A DNA stretch of 5,124 nt from Actinomycetota bacterium. Lineage in GTDB: Bacteria > Actinomycetota > Actinomycetes > Streptosporangiales > Streptosporangiaceae. Positions 1 to 5,124 of the stretch are shown one piece after another. The stretch's first letter is position 1; each line of letters starts with the position of its first letter. The DNA lies in contig PLIQ01000065.1 in assembly GCA_003140115.1 (NCBI GenBank), positions 1,008-6,131 of the forward strand, given 5' to 3'. The notes under the pieces were generated by a model. That model was not told the DNA's origin, did not search any database, and saw only the letters and a program-made list of their open reading frames with translations. The translations under genes were made by a program, and so were the position numbers.

Positions 1-129
1 CGGGTCGCCGGTGAGCCAGCTGTCCAGGAAGGCGGCGACCATGTCCTCTTCCCATTTGTCCCGGTAATAGCCGGGCAGCAGACGCAGCACCCGCCGGTAC
101 CGCCGCTCCAGGTCCAGGTCGCCACTCAT
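1..129 (-). CDS. N-terminal part of a small PadR-partner protein, unknown function (partial)
   Basis: Only the first 43 codons are in the window; the gene continues past the left edge. The start is the ATG at 129-127, which overlaps the padR stop as ATGA and has a strong ribosome binding site 7 bases upstream. The visible peptide begins MSGDLDLERRYRRVLRLLPG and continues with YYRDKWEEDM. This basic and aromatic Arg-Arg-x-Leu-x-Leu-Leu-Pro-x-Tyr-Tyr pattern followed by acidic residues is, as I recall the family, typical of actinobacterial proteins encoded directly after PadR regulators. Many of those have membrane segments further on, but none is visible here. The overlap implies translational coupling with padR, so the product is probably the target or partner of that regulator. 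It has no catalytic motif I recognise, and its function is unknown. The reading frame is very likely real because start, ribosome binding site and overlap all agree. Confidence 0.8.
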   Translation of the reverse strand, partial: MSGDLDLERRYRRVLRLLPGYYRDKWEEDMVAAFLDSWLTGDP

Positions 130-464
130 CCGGCTGCCTCCGCGCCGGCCTGGCCCAGTCTCAGCCGCACGACGCGAGCGGTGGCGGCACGAAGCTCGGC
201 CTCCTCGGCCAGCGCGCGCCGGCCGTCCCGGGTCAGCCGGTAGTAGCGGCGCAGCCGGCCGTCGTGCGCCTCCTGCCGGTCGGGCTCGATCAGCCCCTCG
301 GCAGCGAGCCGGTCCAGCACCCCGTACAGGCCGCCGATCTTCAGCTTCACCCGGTCCTGGGACAGCTCGGCCACCTCGCGCACGATGCCGTACCCATGCC
401 GCGGGCCATCGGCCAGCGCGGTGAGCACGAAGAACGCCTGTCCTGTCATGGGCTTGGCCGCCAT
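126..464 (-). CDS. PadR-family transcriptional regulator
   Basis: A 112-residue winged-helix repressor of the short PadR type, with a compact C-terminal helix instead of the long dimerisation domain. The N-terminal segment (residues 6-33) carries the family pattern LTALADGPRHGYGIVREV. Residues 39-60 (VKLKIGGLYGVLDRLAAEGLIE, written here as VKLKIGGLYG plus VLDRLAAEGLIE) form the recognition-helix region. Residues 69-85 (GRLRRYYRLTRDGRRAL) form the wing and the start of the dimer helix. The start at 464 was chosen over the internal ATG at 449-447 because a TATATT -10 box lies exactly 6 bases upstream, a common leaderless arrangement in actinobacteria. The stop overlaps the next gene by 4 bases. 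PadR proteins usually repress their own operon in response to a small ligand, and an inverted repeat over the promoter fits autoregulation. The ligand cannot be told from sequence. Family assignment is secure. Confidence 0.95.
   Translation of the reverse strand: MAAKPMTGQAFFVLTALADGPRHGYGIVREVAELSQDRVKLKIGGLYGVLDRLAAEGLIEPDRQEAHDGRLRRYYRLTRDGRRALAEEAELRAATARVVRLRLGQAGAEAAG
137..141 (-). promoter_or_regulatory. Ribosome binding site of the PadR-partner gene
   Basis: GGAGG read on the minus strand, 7 bases before the ATG at 129-127 and inside the last codons of padR. It is the only textbook Shine-Dalgarno site in the window. It fixes the start of the partner gene and supports independent or coupled translation across the ATGA overlap. 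Confidence 0.75.
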
Positions 465-470
465 CCCGCC

Positions 471-493
471 AATATAATGGAAACCAAGATATT
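471..493. promoter_or_regulatory. Candidate PadR operator, 10-3-10 inverted repeat
   Basis: The left arm on the plus strand is AATATAATGG (471-480), then AAA, then CCAAGATATT (484-493). The right arm reversed is AATATCTTGG, which matches the left arm at 8 of 10 positions; the mismatches are the two bases next to the inner TGG. The element covers the predicted padR -10 box and most of the spacer, where a bound dimer would block polymerase. PadR repressors generally bind AT-rich inverted repeats of about this size. That this PadR binds it is inferred from position. Confidence 0.6.
473..478 (+). promoter_or_regulatory. Possible plus-strand -10 box (TATAAT) inside the operator
   Basis: A perfect TATAAT lies on the plus strand within the left operator arm. 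If used, it would give a dsbA transcript with a leader of roughly 70-75 bases, placing dsbA under the same PadR operator. No convincing -35 box sits at 16-19 bases upstream; the nearest TTG-like hexamer, TTGGCC at 454-459, is only 13 bases away. It is more likely a by-product of the AT-rich operator than a main promoter. Confidence 0.25.
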
Positions 494-507
494 AGTCGAG
501 ACCGGTG

Positions 508-523
508 CACCCGCCCGCGGGTG
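508..523. repeat. 16-bp perfect-arm palindrome upstream of dsbA
   Basis: CACCCGC (508-514), CC, GCGGGTG (517-523): perfect 7-base arms around a 2-base centre. It lies between the padR promoter and the dsbA-type gene, and its last base is the first base of the GGAAT element of the proposed dsbA promoter. It could be an operator for a second regulator, or a leader hairpin if transcription starts further upstream. In GC-rich DNA a 7-base arm can also arise by chance. Confidence 0.4.
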
Positions 524-548
524 GAATCACGGCATCGTCACGGTGGTT
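523..548 (+). promoter_or_regulatory. Candidate SigR/SigH-type (thiol-stress ECF sigma) promoter of dsbA
   Basis: GGAAT (523-527), an 18-base spacer and GTT (546-548) match the GGAAT-N18/19-GTT consensus known for SigR of Streptomyces, which resembles that of SigH in mycobacteria. Initiation about 8 bases after GTT would fall at about 556-558, on the ATG of the dsbA-type gene. That would explain why this gene lacks a clear Shine-Dalgarno sequence. The match was found by eye. The target, a thiol-disulfide oxidoreductase, is the kind of gene these sigma factors control, which raises confidence. Confidence 0.55.
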
Positions 549-557
549 GCTACTGCC

Positions 558-1268
558 ATGAATGTCGAGATCTGGTCTGACGTCGTATGCCCGTGGTGCT
601 ATATCGGCAAGCGCCGGTTCGAACAGGCGCTGGACTCCTTCGGCCATCCCGGCGAGGTAACGGTCAGCTACCGGTCCTTCGAGCTCGACCCGAACGCGCC
701 TGCGCAGCGCACCGGAACCCACGCCGAGCACCTGGCCGGCAAGTACGGCATGACGGTCGCCCAGGCCGAACAGGCCAACCAACAGATGACCGAGCGAGCG
801 GCCGCTGACGGCCTGGAGTTCCGGTTCGATATCATCCGCGGCGGCAACACCTTCGACGCCCACCGGCTGCTCCATCTGGCCAAGGATCACGGGCTGCAGC
901 CGGAGATGAAGGAGCGCCTGATGCGCGCCACCTTCACCGAAGGTCTCCCGATCGCGGACCGGTCCACCCTCGTGCGCCTGGCCACCGAGGTCGGCTTGCC
1001 CACCGCGGAGGTACAGGCCGCCCTCGACGGGGACGCCTACGCCGACGCGGTACGAGCCGACGAGCAGCAGGCCGCGCGGTACGGCATCAACGGCGTGCCG
1101 TTCTTTGTCGCCGACGGCAAGTACGCGGTCAACGGTGCGCAGCCGCCCGAGGTGCTGCTGCAATTCCTGCAGCGTGCTTACGACGATGCCAGCCAGCTCA
1201 CGCCGGTTGCCGCCACAGCTGGCGGCAACTCCGAAGCGAGCTGCGACGGCGACTCCTGCGCGGTCTGA
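558..1268 (+). CDS. DsbA-family (FrnE-like) thiol-disulfide oxidoreductase with C-terminal CX4C tail
   Basis: A 236-residue protein of the DsbA thioredoxin-fold group that includes FrnE. The fold starts at once (MNVEIWSDVVCPWCYIG), with the redox motif CPWC at residues 11-14. The helical insertion contains the family signatures SYRSFELDP (37-45) and NTFDAHRLLHLA (97-108). The cis-proline loop GVPFF is at 179-183. There is no signal peptide or membrane segment, so it should act in the cytoplasm, unlike periplasmic DsbA. A flexible tail (about 213-236) ends in CDGDSC, a CX4C pair (C229 and C234) that could exchange disulfides with the active site; a comparable tail is known in Deinococcus radiodurans FrnE. 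The ATG at 558 was chosen because it is directly before the first beta strand. An in-frame GTG at 543 lies inside the putative promoter, and the frame stays open upstream only by chance. The substrate is unknown. Mycothiol-linked reduction is possible, since Rv2466c of M. tuberculosis has the same CPWC fold type. lhr follows after 30 bases. Confidence 0.92.
   Translation: MNVEIWSDVVCPWCYIGKRRFEQALDSFGHPGEVTVSYRSFELDPNAPAQRTGTHAEHLAGKYGMTVAQAEQANQQMTERAAADGLEFRFDIIRGGNTFDAHRLLHLAKDHGLQPEMKERLMRATFTEGLPIADRSTLVRLATEVGLPTAEVQAALDGDAYADAVRADEQQAARYGINGVPFFVADGKYAVNGAQPPEVLLQFLQRAYDDASQLTPVAATAGGNSEASCDGDSCAV
1206..1229 (+). repeat. Strong intragenic hairpin near the 3' end of dsbA
   Basis: GTTGCCGCCA (1206-1215), loop CAGC, TGGCGGCAAC (1220-1229): a perfect 10-bp stem with a 4-base loop, extendable by one G-U pair. 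It encodes residues 217-224, the linker between the thioredoxin fold and the CX4C tail, and ends 36 bases before the stop codon. No T-run follows, so it is not a classical intrinsic terminator. It could act as a transcript-stability, pausing or attenuation element ahead of lhr, or it may only reflect Ala/Gly codons (GCC and GGC). Confidence 0.55.
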
Positions 1269-1274
1269 AATGTC

Positions 1275-1292
1275 GGTGGGGCAAGGCAGTAT
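1275..1292 (+). promoter_or_regulatory. Weak translation/transcription signals before lhr
   Basis: Two purine-rich stretches (GTGGGG at 1275-1280 and AAGG at 1283-1286) lie 18 and 12 bases before the lhr ATG. Both are further than ideal for a ribosome binding site, and GGGAG (1293-1297) is too close. CAGTAT (1287-1292) sits 6 bases before the ATG, where a leaderless -10 box would be, but it is a weak match without a good -35. Expression of lhr may therefore rely mainly on read-through or coupling from dsbA. Confidence 0.3.
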
Positions 1293-1298
1293 GGGAGC

Positions 1299-5124
<3,826 letters not shown>

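Larger units (their letters stand above)
471..499 (-). promoter_or_regulatory. Predicted leaderless promoter of the padR unit
   Basis: Read on the minus strand, TATATT (476-471) matches a -10 box, and TCGACT (499-494) is a 4-of-6 match to TTGACA with a 17-base spacer. Six bases (GGCGGG) separate the -10 box from the padR ATG at 464, so transcription should begin at or next to the A of the start codon. The AT-rich patch stands out sharply from its GC-rich surroundings. The -35 call is weaker than the -10 call. Confidence 0.6.

Noticed and set aside
264..557. N-terminal extension of the dsbA frame by about 98 residues
   Set aside because: It would run antisense through padR and both promoters. 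The conserved thioredoxin fold starts precisely at the ATG at 558.
1266..1298. Stop-codon readthrough or selenocysteine giving a DsbA-Lhr fusion
   Set aside because: The two genes are in the same frame, but the CX4C tail ends naturally at the TGA, no selenocysteine-type hairpin directly follows, and lhr has its own ATG.

Overview
The window is a gene-dense, very GC-rich segment with G/C-dominated third codon positions. It carries a short PadR regulator paired with a small partner gene, a FrnE-type DsbA protein and a full-length-type Lhr helicase. Together these point to a high-GC actinobacterium; I cannot place the genus.

Layout. On the minus strand, 1-464 holds a two-gene unit: a PadR-family repressor (126-464), then a 4-base ATGA overlap, then a gene that runs off the left edge (1-129). 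A compact 93-base divergent control region follows (465-557). On the plus strand are a DsbA/FrnE-like thiol oxidoreductase (558-1268) and, 30 bases later, the ATP-dependent helicase gene lhr (1299 to beyond the right edge). About 1275 residues of Lhr are present, and they translate without interruption. No RNA genes, mobile elements, attachment sites or CRISPR arrays were seen, and no gene-free stretch exceeds 93 bases.

How it may work together. The padR promoter looks leaderless: a TATATT box lies 6 bases before the ATG. It is overlaid by a 10-3-10 inverted repeat that is a good autoregulatory PadR operator. The dsbA-type gene is preceded by GGAAT-N18-GTT, which matches the promoter consensus of the thiol-oxidative-stress sigma factors SigR (Streptomyces) and SigH (mycobacteria). 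This promoter would start transcription almost on the dsbA ATG. Because lhr follows closely on the same strand, the most interesting hypothesis here is a thiol-stress-inducible dsbA-lhr unit, coupling cytoplasmic disulfide chemistry to a nucleic-acid repair helicase. A 10-bp hairpin inside the 3' end of dsbA could tune how much transcript reaches lhr.

The protein families are well known. The parts that may be undescribed are the regulatory architecture of the 93-base divergent region and the dsbA-lhr coupling.
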